Shown here in pieces: positions 16,179 to 27,116 of a stretch of DNA of 64,000 nt. The translations under genes were made by a program, and so were the position numbers. The notes beneath the pieces were generated by a model. That model was not told where the DNA came from. It made no database searches and was given only the letters and a program-made list of their open reading frames with translations. The stretch spans positions 1 through 64,000 of the forward strand of contig NZ_JACXYY010000002.1 in the NCBI RefSeq assembly GCF_014779665.1, in the 5' to 3' direction. The DNA comes from Nocardioides hwasunensis. Lineage in GTDB: Bacteria > Actinomycetota > Actinomycetes > Propionibacteriales > Nocardioidaceae. Positions within the stretch are counted from its first letter, which is position 1. Every line of letters begins with the position of its first letter.

Positions 16179-16254
16179 GTGGCACGCGCCACTAGTGAAG
16201 ACGTTCACAAGGTCACATGGACCCGTGGGCGCAGGGTCACCGGAAGGACAAGCG

Positions 16255-16614
16255 ATGCAGCTCTACACGCCGATCCTGGCGCTGGCCCTCCTCGCGACGG
16301 GCTTCGCGGTCTTCTCCGTCATCATGAGCGCCTTCGTGGGGCCCAAGCGCTACAACCGGGTCAAGGTCGACTCCTACGAATGCGGCATCGAGCCGACGCC
16401 GCAGCCCGCCGGCGGCGGCCGGTTCCCGGTGAAGTACTTCATCACCGCGATGCTCTTCATCGTCTTCGACATCGAGATCATCTTCCTCTACCCGTGGGCC
16501 GTGAACTTCGACCAGATGGCCCTGTTCGGCCTCGTCGAGATGGCTCTCTTCATCGCGACTGTGTTCGTGGCCTACGCGTACGTATGGCGACGCGGCGGAC
16601 TGGACTGGGACTGA
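16255..16614 (+). CDS. nuoA: NADH-quinone oxidoreductase subunit A
   Basis: A 119-residue membrane subunit of complex I. Three transmembrane helices are visible (about residues 5-28, 60-82, 90-112), with the conserved loop YNRVKVDSYECGIEP between the first two and FPVKYFITAMLFIVFDIEIIF in the second helix. This loop contacts the quinone site region shared with NuoD and NuoH. ATG at 16255 has a GGAAGGA site; the frame is open 60 nt further upstream. First gene of the 14-gene nuo operon. Confidence 0.95.
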   Translation: MQLYTPILALALLATGFAVFSVIMSAFVGPKRYNRVKVDSYECGIEPTPQPAGGGRFPVKYFITAMLFIVFDIEIIFLYPWAVNFDQMALFGLVEMALFIATVFVAYAYVWRRGGLDWD

Positions 16615-16662
16615 GGATCGTGATGCACGCACATTGCCCGCGTTGTCGTCGGTCGACGACCG

Positions 16663-16682
16663 CTCCGCTGCGCTCCGCCGAA
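16663..16682. repeat. 20-bp intergenic repeat, copy 1 (nuoA-nuoB spacer)
   Basis: CTCCGCTGCGCTCCGCCGAA lies in the 132-bp spacer between nuoA and nuoB. A copy with 2 differences lies between nuoC and nuoD. The rest of the spacer holds only a GAAGGAG site for nuoB. Confidence 0.5.
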
Positions 16683-16746
16683 GGTCGCCTTCCCTCCTCC
16701 GCCTCGGCACTGCACGCGCCTCACGACCCTCAGAAGGAGTTCTGAC

Positions 16747-17301
16747 ATGGGAATCGAAGAGAAGCTGCCCAGCGGCGTCCTGCTGACCACCGTCGAGGGG
16801 GTGGCCGGCTACATGCGCAAGGCGTCGTTCTGGCCCGCGACCTTCGGCCTGGCCTGCTGCGCCATCGAGATGATGACCAGCGGCGGCCCGAAGTACGACC
16901 TCGGTCGCTTCGGCATGGAGGTCTTCCGCGCGAGTCCGCGCCAGGCCGACCTGATGATCGTCGCGGGTCGCGTGAGCCAGAAGATGGCGCCCGTCCTGCG
17001 CCAGATCTATGACCAGATGCCCGAGCCCAAGTGGGTCCTCGCGATGGGTGTCTGCGCCTCGTCCGGCGGCATGTTCAACAACTACGCCGTCGTCCAGGGT
17101 GTCGACCACGTCGTCCCGGTCGACATGTACCTCCCCGGGTGCCCGCCGCGCCCGGAGATGCTCATCGACGCGATCCTCAAGCTGCACGACCAGGTCCAGC
17201 AGACCAAGCTCGGCGCCAACCGCGCCGCCGAGGTGGCCGAGCTCGAGACCGCCGCGCTGCGCGCGCTCCCGACCTCGGAGATGAAGGGCCTGCTGCGATG
17301 A
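16747..17301 (+). CDS. nuoB: NADH-quinone oxidoreductase subunit B
   Basis: A 184-residue peripheral subunit that holds Fe-S cluster N2, the last electron donor to quinone. The N2 ligands are seen in [10 protein letters not shown] (tandem Cys), [15 protein letters not shown] and [10 protein letters not shown]. The C-terminal 30 residues are a charged extension. ATG is preceded by GAAGGAG. The stop overlaps the nuoC start by 4 bases. Confidence 0.96.
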   Translation: MGIEEKLPSGVLLTTVEGVAGYMRKASFWPATFGLACCAIEMMTSGGPKYDLGRFGMEVFRASPRQADLMIVAGRVSQKMAPVLRQIYDQMPEPKWVLAMGVCASSGGMFNNYAVVQGVDHVVPVDMYLPGCPPRPEMLIDAILKLHDQVQQTKLGANRAAEVAELETAALRALPTSEMKGLLR

Positions 17302-18185
17302 CCGACGCGCCGGACGACAAGCCGGGCGACCAGCCCGACGAGAAGCACGACGAGAAGGTGGCCGGCAAGGCCGAGGGCACCTCCGGCGACAAGACCGACT
17401 CCAACGAGTCCGCCCGTCCGGCCGAGGAGCGCAACCTCGAGAAGGCCAAGTCCGAGACCGGCACCGGCAGCGGTGTCACGCAGTCGGCCCCCGACCAGTC
17501 ACCGGAGAACGTCCCGGCCCCGACCGGCGAGGTCCGCTCCGTCGGCGAGCGCCACGGCATGTTCGGCGTCCAGGGCTCCGGCGACACCTCCGGCTACGGC
17601 GGCCTCGTCGCCGCCAAGGTGCTCCCGGCGCCCTCGCAGAAGCCCTACGGCGGCTGGTTCGACGACGTGGCCGGTGCCCTCGAAGACCGCCTCGAGGCGA
17701 CCGAGCTGAGCGCGGCCATCGAGAGCGTCGTGGTCCACCGCGGCGAGATCACCTTCCACGTCCGACGCGAGGACCTGCCGTTCGTCGCGCAGATGCTCCG
17801 CGACGACGAGGCGCTCCGCTTCGAGTTCTGCTCCGGCGTCAGCGGGGTCCACTACCCCGACGACACCGGTCGCGAGCTGCACGCCGTCTACCACCTCATG
17901 TCGATGACCCACAACCGGCTCATCCGCCTCGAGGTCAGCGTGCCGGACAGCGACCCGCACGTCCCGAGCCTGGTGAGCATCTACCCCACGCTCGACTGGC
18001 ACGAGCGCGAGACCTACGACATGTTCGGCCTGATCTTCGACGGCCACCCGGCGCTGACCCGGGTCCTCATGCCCGACGACTGGCCGGGTCACCCGCAGCG
18101 CAAGGACTACCCGCTCGGCGGCATCCCCGTCGAGTACAAGGGCGGGTCGATCCCGCCGCCGGACCAGCGGAGGTCGTACAACTGA
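17298..18185 (+). CDS. nuoC: NADH-quinone oxidoreductase subunit C, with long acidic N-terminal extension
   Basis: A 295-residue connecting-module subunit. The family domain occupies about residues 105-280 and ends with the signature [17 protein letters not shown] followed by [16 protein letters not shown]. The first ~75 residues are a low-complexity, Asp/Glu/Lys-rich, proline-containing stretch with no hydrophobic core, predicted to be disordered. Bacterial NuoC is usually under 250 residues. The ATG overlaps the nuoB stop, and no other start near the domain is as well placed. Confidence 0.94.
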   Translation: MTDAPDDKPGDQPDEKHDEKVAGKAEGTSGDKTDSNESARPAEERNLEKAKSETGTGSGVTQSAPDQSPENVPAPTGEVRSVGERHGMFGVQGSGDTSGYGGLVAAKVLPAPSQKPYGGWFDDVAGALEDRLEATELSAAIESVVVHRGEITFHVRREDLPFVAQMLRDDEALRFEFCSGVSGVHYPDDTGRELHAVYHLMSMTHNRLIRLEVSVPDSDPHVPSLVSIYPTLDWHERETYDMFGLIFDGHPALTRVLMPDDWPGHPQRKDYPLGGIPVEYKGGSIPPPDQRRSYN

Positions 18186-18209
18186 TGGCCACCCCACGAC
18201 CTTCTTCTC

Positions 18210-18229
18210 CTCCGCTTCGCTCCCCCGAA
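18210..18229. repeat. 20-bp intergenic repeat, copy 2 (nuoC-nuoD spacer)
   Basis: CTCCGCTTCGCTCCCCCGAA matches the nuoA-nuoB spacer element at 18 of 20 bases. Its complementary strand contains GCGAAGC, a sequence class known to form very stable mini-hairpins in single-stranded DNA. The 85-bp spacer otherwise carries only a CCAGGAG site for nuoD. Confidence 0.5.
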
Positions 18230-18270
18230 CAACGCCGCGGGGACCCCGACACCTCCAGGAGTGTCCAGGT

Positions 18271-19611
18271 ATGAGTACTGAGCAGGACTTCTACGCAGCG
18301 CCCGGCGACACCAGCCAGGGCCGCGTCTTCACCGTCACCGGCCAGGACTGGGAGTCGATCACCCAGGACATCGACGAGTCCGCCGAGGAGCGGATCGTGG
18401 TCAACATGGGTCCGCAGCACCCGTCGACCCACGGCGTGCTGCGGCTCATCCTCGAGCTCGAGGGTGAGACGGTGACCGAGGCCCGCTGCGGCATCGGCTA
18501 CCTCCACACCGGCATCGAGAAGAACATGGAGTACCGCTCCTGGGTGCAGGGCACGACCTTCTGCACCCGGATGGACTACCTCTCGCCGTTCTACAACGAG
18601 GCGGCCTACGTGCTCGGCGTGGAGCGGCTGCTCGACATCGAGGACGACATCCCGGAGAAGGCCCAGGTCATGCGCGTGCTCCTCATGGAGCTCAACCGCA
18701 TGTCCTCGCACCTGGTCGCGATCGCGACCGGCGGCATGGAGATCGGCGCCCTGACGGTGATGACCATCGGCTTCCGTGAGCGCGAGCTGGTCCTCGACCT
18801 CTTCGAGCTCATCACCGGCCTGCGGATGAACCACGCGTTCTTCCGTCCCGGCGGGGTCGCCCAGGACCTGCCGCCCGGGGCCCTGGACGAGATCCGCGAC
18901 TTCATCACACTGATGAAGAAGCGCCTCCCGGAGTACGCCGACCTCTGCAACGCCAACCCGATCTTCAAGGGCCGCCTCGTCGACGTCGGCCACCTCGACC
19001 TGGCCGGCTGCATCGCGCTCGGCATCACGGGGCCCGTGCTGCGCTCGACCGGCTACGCCTGGGACCTGCGCAAGACGCAGCCCTACAGCGGCTACGAGGA
19101 CTACGACTTCGAGGTCCAGACCTGGGACACCTGCGACTCCTACGGCCGGTTCCGCATCCGGCTCAACGAGATGTGGGAGTCGCTCAAGATCGTCGAGCAG
19201 GCCGCCGACCGGCTGGCCGGGCTCGAGGGCGCGCCGGTCATGGTGGGGGACAAGAAGATCGCCTGGCCCAGCCAGCTCGCCATCGGCAGCGACGGCATGG
19301 GCAACAGCATGGACCACATCCGCCACATCATGGGTGAGTCCATGGAGGCGCTGATCCACCACTTCAAGCTGGTCACCGAGGGCTTCCGGGTCCCCGCCGG
19401 CCAGGCCTACGTGCCGATCGAGTCCCCGCGCGGCGAGCTGGGCGCCCACGTCGTCTCCGACGGCGGCACGCGTCCGTTCCGCGCTCACTTCCGCGACCCG
19501 TCGTTCACCAACCTGCAGGCCACGAGCGTGATGAGCGAGGGGGGCATGGTCTCCGACGTCATCGTCGCCATCGCCTCCATCGACCCCGTGATGGGAGGAG
19601 TCGACCGATGA
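18271..19611 (+). CDS. nuoD: NADH-quinone oxidoreductase subunit D
   Basis: A 446-residue subunit that builds most of the quinone-binding cavity. The N-terminal [16 protein letters not shown] loop carries the histidine next to the quinone headgroup; the [19 protein letters not shown] and C-terminal [14 protein letters not shown] blocks are all in place. The first ~35 residues are a variable extension. The stop overlaps the nuoE start. Related to the large subunit of NiFe hydrogenases but lacking the metal-binding cysteines. Confidence 0.96.
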   Translation: MSTEQDFYAAPGDTSQGRVFTVTGQDWESITQDIDESAEERIVVNMGPQHPSTHGVLRLILELEGETVTEARCGIGYLHTGIEKNMEYRSWVQGTTFCTRMDYLSPFYNEAAYVLGVERLLDIEDDIPEKAQVMRVLLMELNRMSSHLVAIATGGMEIGALTVMTIGFRERELVLDLFELITGLRMNHAFFRPGGVAQDLPPGALDEIRDFITLMKKRLPEYADLCNANPIFKGRLVDVGHLDLAGCIALGITGPVLRSTGYAWDLRKTQPYSGYEDYDFEVQTWDTCDSYGRFRIRLNEMWESLKIVEQAADRLAGLEGAPVMVGDKKIAWPSQLAIGSDGMGNSMDHIRHIMGESMEALIHHFKLVTEGFRVPAGQAYVPIESPRGELGAHVVSDGGTRPFRAHFRDPSFTNLQATSVMSEGGMVSDVIVAIASIDPVMGGVDR

Positions 19612-20300
19612 GCACCCCCGCCAAGCTCGACGAGAAGACCTGGGGCGAGCTGCGCGAGATCGCGGCCCGCTACCCCGAGGCCCGCTCCGGCCTGCTCCCG
19701 ATGCTGCACCTCGTGCAGTCGGTCGAGGGCCGGGTCACCCCCGAGGGCATCGAGGCGTGCGCCGAGATCCTCGGCATCAGCGCCGCCGAGGTCAACGGTG
19801 TGGCGACCTTCTACACGATGTACAAGCGCAAGCCCGTCGGTGACTACCACGTCGGGGTCTGCACCAACACGCTCTGCGCGGTGATGGGCGGCGACCTGAT
19901 CTTCGAGCGGCTCAAGGAGCACCTCGACGTCGGCAACGACGAGACGACCCCCGAGGAGGACGGTCGCCGGAGCATCACGCTCGAGCACATCGAGTGCAAC
20001 GCGGCCTGCGACTACGCCCCGGTGATGATGGTCAACTGGGAGTTCATGGACAACCAGACCCCCGAGTCCGCCGTCCAGGTCGTCGACGACCTGCGTGCCG
20101 GCGCCGAGGTCACCTCCACCCGGGGCCCGCGACTGTGCACCTGGCGCGAGGCCGAGCGCGTGCTCGCCGGCTTCCCCGACGACCGCGCCGACGAGGGCCC
20201 GACCGCGGGTCCCGCCTCGCTCGCCGGACTGGCGATCGCCCGCGAGAACGGCTGGACCTCCGGCGCCGACGCGGGTTCTGACAAGGGAGAGTCGAAGTGA
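19608..20300 (+). CDS. nuoE: NADH-quinone oxidoreductase subunit E
   Basis: A 230-residue NADH-dehydrogenase-module subunit that binds the [2Fe-2S] cluster N1a. The four ligands are visible as C85 and C90 (VCTNTLC) and C130 and C134 ([11 protein letters not shown]), in a thioredoxin-like fold. A helical N-terminus precedes it. The C-terminal ~60 residues form an actinobacterial-type extension ([16 protein letters not shown]). Overlaps nuoD and nuoF by 4 bases each. Confidence 0.95.
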   Translation: MSTPAKLDEKTWGELREIAARYPEARSGLLPMLHLVQSVEGRVTPEGIEACAEILGISAAEVNGVATFYTMYKRKPVGDYHVGVCTNTLCAVMGGDLIFERLKEHLDVGNDETTPEEDGRRSITLEHIECNAACDYAPVMMVNWEFMDNQTPESAVQVVDDLRAGAEVTSTRGPRLCTWREAERVLAGFPDDRADEGPTAGPASLAGLAIARENGWTSGADAGSDKGESK

Positions 20301-21607
20301 GCGACACACTGACCCCGGTCCTCACCGACAACTGGGACACCGAGCGCGCCTGGACGCTGGCGTCCTACGAGGAGCGCGGTGGCTACGCCGCCCTCGACAA
20401 GGCGTTCGCGATGGCCCCCGACGACGTCATCAACGCCGTCAAGGAGTCCGGCCTGCGCGGTCGCGGCGGCGCCGGGTTCCCCACGGGCATGAAGTGGGGG
20501 TTCATCCCGCAGGACAACCCGAAGCCCAAGTACCTCGTGGTCAACGCCGACGAGTCCGAGCCGGGCACCTGCAAGGACATCCCGCTCATGATGGCCAGCC
20601 CGCACACGCTGGTCGAGGGCGTCATCGTCAGCTCCTACGCGATCCGCGCCAACACCGCGTTCATCTACGTCCGCGGCGAGGTGCTCCACGTGATCCGCCG
20701 CCTCCAGCGCGCGGTCCAGGAGGCCTACCTGGCCGGTCACCTCGGGAAGAACATCCACGGGTCGGGCTACGACCTCGACCTCATCGTCCACGCCGGCGCC
20801 GGCGCCTACATCTGCGGTGAGGAGACCGCGCTGCTCGAGGGTCTGGAGGGTCGTCGCGGACAGCCGCGCCTGCGCCCGCCGTTCCCCGCGGTCGCCGGTC
20901 TCTACGCCAGCCCGACGGTCATCAACAACGTCGAGTCCATCGCCTCGGTGCCGAGCATCATCGTCAACGGGCCGTCGTGGTTCGCAGGGATGGGCACCGA
21001 GAAGTCCAACGGCTACGGCATCTTCAGCCTCTCCGGGCACGTGAGCACCCCCGGGCAGTACGAAGCCCCGCTGGGGATCACCCTGCGCGAGCTGATCGAC
21101 CTGGCCGGCGGCATGCGCGAGGGCCACGAGCTGAAGTTCTGGACCCCCGGCGGGTCGAGCACCCCGCTCCTGACGCCCGAGCACCTCGACGTACCCCTCG
21201 ACTTCGAGTCCGTGGGAGCGGCCGGGTCGATGCTCGGCACGCGCGCACTGCAGCTCTTCGACGAGACGACGTGCGTGGTCCGGGCGGTGCTGCGGTGGAC
21301 CGAGTTCTACAAGCACGAGTCGTGCGGCAAGTGCACGCCGTGCCGCGAGGGCACGTGGTGGTTGGTCCAGACGCTGGCCAAGCTGGAGAAGGGCGAGGGG
21401 AGCGAGGCCGACCTCGACCTCCTGCTCGACCAGTGCGACAACATCCTGGGCCGCTCCTTCTGCGCGCTCGGTGACGGTGCCACGAGCCCGATCTCGAGCT
21501 CGATCCAGCACTTCCGCGACGAGTACCTCGCGCACCTGACCCACGGCGGCTGCCCGTTCGACCCGGCCGCCTCGACAGCGTTCTCACCTGTGGGGGCTGA
21601 GGCATGA
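20297..21607 (+). CDS. nuoF: NADH-quinone oxidoreductase subunit F
   Basis: A 436-residue subunit that binds NADH, FMN and the [4Fe-4S] cluster N3. The glycine-rich NADH/FMN motif [17 protein letters not shown], the FMN-contact [11 protein letters not shown], and the cluster ligands C343, C346, C349 (SCGKCTPC) and C389 (SFCALGD) are present. GTG start overlapping the nuoE stop. Hydride enters the complex here. Confidence 0.96.
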   Translation: MSDTLTPVLTDNWDTERAWTLASYEERGGYAALDKAFAMAPDDVINAVKESGLRGRGGAGFPTGMKWGFIPQDNPKPKYLVVNADESEPGTCKDIPLMMASPHTLVEGVIVSSYAIRANTAFIYVRGEVLHVIRRLQRAVQEAYLAGHLGKNIHGSGYDLDLIVHAGAGAYICGEETALLEGLEGRRGQPRLRPPFPAVAGLYASPTVINNVESIASVPSIIVNGPSWFAGMGTEKSNGYGIFSLSGHVSTPGQYEAPLGITLRELIDLAGGMREGHELKFWTPGGSSTPLLTPEHLDVPLDFESVGAAGSMLGTRALQLFDETTCVVRAVLRWTEFYKHESCGKCTPCREGTWWLVQTLAKLEKGEGSEADLDLLLDQCDNILGRSFCALGDGATSPISSSIQHFRDEYLAHLTHGGCPFDPAASTAFSPVGAEA

Positions 21608-24063
21608 CGACGACCGACAAGGCGCCCGACAAGGTCGACACCGACCTCGTCACGCTGACCATCGACGGCGTGCAGGTGAGCGTCCCGAAGGACACCCTGG
21701 TCATCCGCGCCGCCGAGCAGGTCGGCGTGCAGATCCCGCGCTTCTGCGACCACCCGCTGCTCGACCCGGTCGGCGCGTGCCGCCAGTGCCTGGTCGACAT
21801 CCCCGACGCCGGCAACGGTCGCGGCTTCCCCAAGCCGCAGGCCTCCTGCACGCTGCCGGTCGCCGAGGGCATGGTGGTCAACACGCAGGCCACCAGCGAG
21901 GTGGCCGACAAGGCGCAGCAGGGCGTCATGGAGTTCCTGCTGGTTAACCACCCGCTCGACTGCCCGGTCTGCGACAAGGGCGGCGAGTGCCCCCTGCAGA
22001 ACCAGGCGATGAGCAACGGCCGCGGCGAGAGCCGCTTCGCCGAGGGCGGCGGGATCAAGCGGACGTTCCCCAAGCCGATCAACATCTCCGCGCAGGTGCT
22101 GCTCGACCGCGAGCGCTGCGTGCTCTGTGCCCGCTGCACCCGCTTCTCCGAGCAGATCGCCGGTGACCCGTTCATCGCTCTCGCCGAGCGCGGTGCGCTC
22201 CAGCAGGTCGCGATCTACGAGCGTGAGCCCTACGAGAGCTACTTCTCCGGCAACGCGATCCAGATCTGCCCGGTGGGTGCGCTCACCTCGGCCGACTACC
22301 GCTTCCGCTCGCGCCCCTTCGACCTGGTCTCCACCCCGGGCGTCGCCGAGCACGACGCGTGTGGTGCGGCCATCCGGGTCGACCACCGTCGCGGCAAGGT
22401 GATGCGTCGCCTCGCCGGCAACGACGCCGCGGTCAACGAGGAGTGGATCAGCGACAAGGACCGCTTCGCGTTCCGCTACGCGACCACCGAGGACCGGATC
22501 ACCTACCCGCAGGTCCGCGAGACCCTGCCCACCGGCGAACGGGGTGAGCTGCGCCCAGCGTCGTGGCCCGAGGCCTTCGCCGTCGCGGCCCGCGGCCTCC
22601 GTGCCGCCGGCGCCGGCGCGGTCCTCACCGGCGGCCGCGTGACCGCCGAGGACGCCTACGCCTACGCCAAGTTCGCCCGCGTGGCCCTCGACACCAACGA
22701 CGTCGACTTCCGCGCCCGCCCGCACAGCGCCGAGGAGGCCAGCTTCCTGGCCTCGCAGGTCGCCCTGTCAGGCGGCGTGACCTACGACGACCTCGAGGCG
22801 GCGCCGGTCGTGGTGCTGCTCGGGCTCGAGCCGGAGGACGAGGCCGCCACGATCTTCCTGCGCCTGCGCAAGGCCGCCAAGCGTGGTCGTACGCAGGTCG
22901 TCTCGGTGGCGCCCTTCACCTCGCGCGGCCTGCGCAAGATGCAGGGCCGCCTGGTCGCGACGGCGCCGGGCGCCGAGGTCGAGGCGATCGGGTCGCTCAA
23001 GGACGCCGAGCACGGTGTCACCAAGGACGCGGTGATCCTCGTCGGCGAGCGCCTCGCCGGCACCCACGGCGCCCTGTCCGCCGCCGTCGAGCTGGCTCGC
23101 ACCACCGGGGCCCGGCTGGCCTGGGTCCCGCGCCGCGCCGGTGACCGCGGTGCGGTCGAGGCCGGCGCGCTCCCGAACCTGTTGCCCGGCGGCCGCCCCG
23201 TCACCGAGGCCTCGGCCCGCGTCGACGTCGCCGCAGCGTGGGGCGTCGACCAGGTCCCGGCCAAGGTCGGCCGCGACGGCAACGCGATCGTCGCCGCGCT
23301 CGCCAAGGGCGACCTCGGCGGTGTCGTGGTCGGCGGTGTCGACCCCGACGACACGGGTGACCCGGCCGCCTTCCGCGCGGCGCTCGACGCGGCCGGCTTC
23401 GTGGTCAGCCTCGAGCTTCGCGAGACCGACGTGACCCGGGCCGCCGACGTCGTCCTCCCGGTCGCCCCGGTGACCGACAAGGCCGGCACGTTCGTCACCT
23501 GGGACGCCCGGACCCGTGCGTTCGACGCCGTCTTCACCAACCCGGCGTCGCTGCCCGACCTCCGGATCCTCGCTGGCATCGCGGACGAGCTGGGCCGCCC
23601 GCTGGGCTTCCGCACCGTCTCCGAGGTGCGCGGCGAGATGCAGGCCCTGGGCCCGTGGGACGGGGCACGTGCCGAGCTCGACGCGGGCAAGGCGCCGCGC
23701 GCGGCCAAGGCACCGAAGGGCGAGCACCCGATGGCGCTCGCCACCTGGAAGCAGCTGGTCGACCTCGGCGCGATGCAGGACGGCGAGGAGCACCTGCGCG
23801 CCACCGCCCGCACCCCGGTCGCCCGCCTCAGCCGGGCGTCGTACGACGCCGTGCTCGCGAGCTCGGACACCAGCCTCGACGGCGCGGGTGAGCAGCAGCT
23901 GGTCACCGTCACCGGAGACCGCGGCAGCCTGACGCTGCCCGCCGTGGTCGCCGACCTGCCCGACGACGTGGTCTGGGTCCCGACCCGGTCCGTCGGTCGC
24001 GGGGTCCTCGCCGAGCTCGCCTCACCGGGCAGCCCGGTCACCGTGAAGGGAGCCTCCCGATGA
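21604..24063 (+). CDS. nuoG: NADH-quinone oxidoreductase subunit G, lacking the N7 cluster ligands
   Basis: An 819-residue Fe-S and molybdopterin-fold subunit. Ligands are seen for N1b (C48, C59, C62, C82), N5 (H116, C120, C123, C129) and N4 (C172, C175, C178, C222), so the main electron wire is intact. In bacteria with the extra cluster N7 the pattern is C-x2-C-x3-C-x27-C. Here the same spacing reads A248, D251, A255, S283, so all four ligands are replaced while neighbouring residues ([13 protein letters not shown]) are kept. The rest is the degenerate molybdopterin-oxidoreductase domain. Overlaps nuoF and nuoH. Confidence 0.95.
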   Translation: MTTTDKAPDKVDTDLVTLTIDGVQVSVPKDTLVIRAAEQVGVQIPRFCDHPLLDPVGACRQCLVDIPDAGNGRGFPKPQASCTLPVAEGMVVNTQATSEVADKAQQGVMEFLLVNHPLDCPVCDKGGECPLQNQAMSNGRGESRFAEGGGIKRTFPKPINISAQVLLDRERCVLCARCTRFSEQIAGDPFIALAERGALQQVAIYEREPYESYFSGNAIQICPVGALTSADYRFRSRPFDLVSTPGVAEHDACGAAIRVDHRRGKVMRRLAGNDAAVNEEWISDKDRFAFRYATTEDRITYPQVRETLPTGERGELRPASWPEAFAVAARGLRAAGAGAVLTGGRVTAEDAYAYAKFARVALDTNDVDFRARPHSAEEASFLASQVALSGGVTYDDLEAAPVVVLLGLEPEDEAATIFLRLRKAAKRGRTQVVSVAPFTSRGLRKMQGRLVATAPGAEVEAIGSLKDAEHGVTKDAVILVGERLAGTHGALSAAVELARTTGARLAWVPRRAGDRGAVEAGALPNLLPGGRPVTEASARVDVAAAWGVDQVPAKVGRDGNAIVAALAKGDLGGVVVGGVDPDDTGDPAAFRAALDAAGFVVSLELRETDVTRAADVVLPVAPVTDKAGTFVTWDARTRAFDAVFTNPASLPDLRILAGIADELGRPLGFRTVSEVRGEMQALGPWDGARAELDAGKAPRAAKAPKGEHPMALATWKQLVDLGAMQDGEEHLRATARTPVARLSRASYDAVLASSDTSLDGAGEQQLVTVTGDRGSLTLPAVVADLPDDVVWVPTRSVGRGVLAELASPGSPVTVKGASR

Positions 24064-25421
24064 TGAGCCTGGGTCTCGAAACGCTCGCTGCTCCACCGGC
24101 AGTCCTGGCCGCCGACCTGCCCGATGTGGGCCTGGCGCAGTTCGGCCAGGACCCGTGGTGGGTGATCCTGCTCAAGGCCGTCCTCATCTTCGTGGTCCTG
24201 GTGGTGCTGACGCTCTTCAACATCTGGTTCGAGCGTCGCGTCGTGGCCCGCATGCAGCACCGCGTCGGCCCCAACGTGCACGGACCCTTCGGCCTCCTGC
24301 AGTCGCTCGCCGACGGCGTGAAGCTGGCGCTGAAGGAGGACATCATCCCGACGGCGGCCGACAAGGTCGTGTTCCTCCTCGCCCCGGTGATCTCGGTGGT
24401 GCCGGCGTTCGTCGTCTGGGCGGTGATCCCGTTCGGCCCCGAGGTCAACTTCTTCGGTCACCAGACGCCGCTGCAGCTGACCGACATGCCGGTGGCCGTG
24501 CTGTTCATGCTCGCCATCGCCTCGATCGGCATCTACGGCATCGTCCTCGGCGGCTGGTCGTCCGGGTCGACCTACTCCCTGCTCGGCGGCCTCCGCTCGA
24601 GCGCGCAGATGATCTCCTACGAGGTCGCGATGGGCCTCGCGCTCGTCGCGGTCTTCCTCTACGCCGGCTCCATGTCGACTTCGGAGATCGTGGCCGCGCA
24701 GGACCGGCTCTGGTTCGGGCTGATCCTGCTCCCGTCGTTCGTCATCTACGTCATCTCGATGGTCGGCGAGACCAACCGAGCACCCTTCGACCTGCCGGAG
24801 GCCGAGGGCGAGCTGGTCGGCGGCTTCCACACCGAGTACTCCAGCCTGAAGTTCGCGCTGTTCTTCCTGGCCGAGTACATCAACCTCGCGACCGTGTCCG
24901 CCATCGCCACCACGCTGTTCCTCGGCGGCTGGGCGGCCCCGTGGGGCATCGAGCAGCTCTGGGACGGCGCCAACAGCGGCTACTGGCCGGTGCTGTGGTT
25001 CTTCGGCAAGGTCTTCTGCTTCATCTTCTTGTTCGTCTGGCTGCGCGGCTCACTGCCCCGCATGCGCTACGACCAGTTCATGGCGCTGGGCTGGAAGGTC
25101 CTGATCCCGGTCTCGCTGGCCTGGATCGTGGCCGTCGCCACCATCCGCGTGATCTCGCTCGAGGGTGAGATCAACCGCACCTACCTCGTGGCCGCGATCG
25201 CCGTGCTGCTCGTCCTCACCGTCGGACTGATGTTCCTCGGTGACAGGAAGGACCAGGACGCGCCGTTCGAGGTGAGCGACGAGCCGCACGACGCCTTCGC
25301 CGGCGGCTTCCCCGTCCCGCCGATGCCCGCCGGTGGTGCCGTCCGCGGTGCTGCGGCGCCGCTGACGTTCGCCACCGACCGCACCACCGTCACCGCAGCA
25401 GCGGAGGAGAACCATGAGTGA
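24060..25421 (+). CDS. nuoH: NADH-quinone oxidoreductase subunit H
   Basis: A 453-residue membrane subunit with about eight helices that links the quinone cavity to the proton pumps. Conserved loops are [26 protein letters not shown], the acidic [25 protein letters not shown] and [15 protein letters not shown]. The C-terminal ~60 residues are a Pro/Ala-rich cytoplasmic tail ([11 protein letters not shown]) longer than in E. coli. The gene overlaps nuoG by 4 and nuoI by 8 bases. Confidence 0.96.
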   Translation: MMSLGLETLAAPPAVLAADLPDVGLAQFGQDPWWVILLKAVLIFVVLVVLTLFNIWFERRVVARMQHRVGPNVHGPFGLLQSLADGVKLALKEDIIPTAADKVVFLLAPVISVVPAFVVWAVIPFGPEVNFFGHQTPLQLTDMPVAVLFMLAIASIGIYGIVLGGWSSGSTYSLLGGLRSSAQMISYEVAMGLALVAVFLYAGSMSTSEIVAAQDRLWFGLILLPSFVIYVISMVGETNRAPFDLPEAEGELVGGFHTEYSSLKFALFFLAEYINLATVSAIATTLFLGGWAAPWGIEQLWDGANSGYWPVLWFFGKVFCFIFLFVWLRGSLPRMRYDQFMALGWKVLIPVSLAWIVAVATIRVISLEGEINRTYLVAAIAVLLVLTVGLMFLGDRKDQDAPFEVSDEPHDAFAGGFPVPPMPAGGAVRGAAAPLTFATDRTTVTAAAEENHE

Positions 25422-25989
25422 GTCCTCGCAGAGCTCGAGCGGCAGCTCGGGTGCCAAGGGCGTCAAGGAGAGCTTCTGGGACCCGGTCGCCGGGTTCGGG
25501 GTCACCTTCCGGACGATGTTCAAGAAGGTCGTCACCGAGCAGTACCCCTTCGAGAAGCTGCCGACGGCACCTCGCTTCCACGGCCGGCACCAGCTCAACC
25601 GCTGGCCCGACGGGCTCGAGAAGTGCATCGGCTGCGAGCTGTGCGCCTGGGCCTGCCCGGCCGACGCGATCTACGTCGAAGGTGCCTCCAACAGCGACCT
25701 CGAGGACGCGGACGGCAACAGCCAGCGCTTCAGCCCCGGCGAGCGCTACGGCCGCGTCTACCAGATCAACTACCTGCGCTGCATCCTGTGCGGGCTGTGC
25801 ATCGAGGCGTGCCCGACGCGCGCGCTGACGATGACGAACGAGTACGAGCTGGCCGACGACAACCGCGCCGACCTCATCTACGAGAAGTCCGACCTGCTCG
25901 CTCCGCTGCTGCCCGGCATGGAGCAGCCCCCGCACCCGATGCGCCTCGGCGACGACGAAGGTGACTACTACAGGGGGACCACGCGATGA
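25414..25989 (+). CDS. nuoI: NADH-quinone oxidoreductase subunit I
   Basis: A 191-residue ferredoxin-like subunit with clusters N6a and N6b, which pass electrons from the NADH arm to NuoB. Two CxxCxxCxxxCP motifs are seen: [19 protein letters not shown] and [19 protein letters not shown]. An N-terminal Ser-rich stretch and an amphipathic helix precede them. Overlaps nuoH by 8 and nuoJ by 4 bases. Confidence 0.96.
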   Translation: MSESSQSSSGSSGAKGVKESFWDPVAGFGVTFRTMFKKVVTEQYPFEKLPTAPRFHGRHQLNRWPDGLEKCIGCELCAWACPADAIYVEGASNSDLEDADGNSQRFSPGERYGRVYQINYLRCILCGLCIEACPTRALTMTNEYELADDNRADLIYEKSDLLAPLLPGMEQPPHPMRLGDDEGDYYRGTTR

Positions 25990-26816
25990 CGTTCTGGATC
26001 CTCGCCCCGATCATGGTGGTCGCCGCGCTGGGCATCCTGTTCGTCCGCAAGGCCGTGCACGCCGCGCTGCTGCTCGCCGTGGTGATGATCAACCTGGCGT
26101 TCCTCTACGCCGTGATGGACGCTCCGTTCCTCTTCGCCGTCCAGATCATCGTCTACACCGGCGCCATCTTGATGCTGTTCCTCTTCGTGATGATGCTGAT
26201 CGGCGTCGACGCCACCGACTCGTCCGTGGAGACGATCCGCGGCCAGCGCGCGATGGCGGTCGTGCTGGGCCTGCTCTTCGGTGCCGTCCTGGTGATCGGC
26301 GTCAGCCAGGTCACCCTCGGCACGGTCGTCGGCCTCGACGACGCCAACGAGGGCGGCAACGTCCAGGCCATCGCCAACGTCCTGTTCTCCAAGTACGTCT
26401 TCGCCTTCGAGGCCACCAGCGCGCTGCTGATCACCGCCGCGCTCGGCGCCATGGTGCTCGCCCACCGCGAGCGGCTCACGCCGAAGGCGACGCAGGCCGA
26501 CCTGGCCGCGCAGCGCATGCGCGACTACGCCGACCACGGCAAGCACCTCGGTCCGCTTCCCTCGCCCGGTGTCTACGCCCGCCACAACGCGGTCGACACC
26601 CCGGCGCTGCTGCCCGACGGCACCGCTGCCGAGTCGTCGGTCTCCCGGGTGCTCGCCGCCCGCGGCACCGTCCGCTCGGCGCCGGCCATGGTCGACGACA
26701 TCGACGACGTACGCCGCCAGCTGAGCGGTCTCGACGGGCACGGCGACCCGACCGAGATGCCCGAGACGTCCGGCAAGGACGGCGCCCCGGCGAGCACGAC
26801 GGAGGACGAGAAGTGA
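25986..26816 (+). CDS. nuoJ: NADH-quinone oxidoreductase subunit J, with cytoplasmic C-terminal tail
   Basis: A 276-residue membrane subunit. Five helices are seen in the first ~165 residues, including the conserved [22 protein letters not shown] with the pi-bulge region of TMH3. The last ~110 residues are soluble, charged and probably disordered (ending [18 protein letters not shown]), which is common in actinobacterial NuoJ. Overlaps nuoI and nuoK. Confidence 0.95.
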   Translation: MTFWILAPIMVVAALGILFVRKAVHAALLLAVVMINLAFLYAVMDAPFLFAVQIIVYTGAILMLFLFVMMLIGVDATDSSVETIRGQRAMAVVLGLLFGAVLVIGVSQVTLGTVVGLDDANEGGNVQAIANVLFSKYVFAFEATSALLITAALGAMVLAHRERLTPKATQADLAAQRMRDYADHGKHLGPLPSPGVYARHNAVDTPALLPDGTAAESSVSRVLAARGTVRSAPAMVDDIDDVRRQLSGLDGHGDPTEMPETSGKDGAPASTTEDEK

Positions 26817-27106
26817 CCGAGTACGTGGTGCTCTCGGCGATCCTGTTCACCATCGGGTGCGTGGGTGTGCTCACCCGCCGCAACGCCATCGTGGTGTTCA
26901 TGTGCGTGGAGCTGATGCTCAACGCCTGCAACCTCGCGTTCGTCGCCTTCGCCCGCCAGCACGGCAACCTCGACGGCCAGATCACCGCCTTCTTCGTGAT
27001 GGTGGTGGCCGCTGCCGAGGTCGTGATCGGGCTCGCGATCATCATGACCATCTTCCGCACGCGACGCTCGGCCTCGGTCGACGACGCCAGCCTGCTGAAG
27101 TACTGA
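26813..27106 (+). CDS. nuoK: NADH-quinone oxidoreductase subunit K
   Basis: A 97-residue three-helix subunit. The conserved membrane glutamates of the proton path are visible in [14 protein letters not shown] and [16 protein letters not shown] start overlapping the nuoJ stop (GTGA). The last ten residues are cytoplasmic. Confidence 0.95.
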   Translation: MTEYVVLSAILFTIGCVGVLTRRNAIVVFMCVELMLNACNLAFVAFARQHGNLDGQITAFFVMVVAAAEVVIGLAIIMTIFRTRRSASVDDASLLKY

Positions 27107-27116
27107 GGGAGCACCC

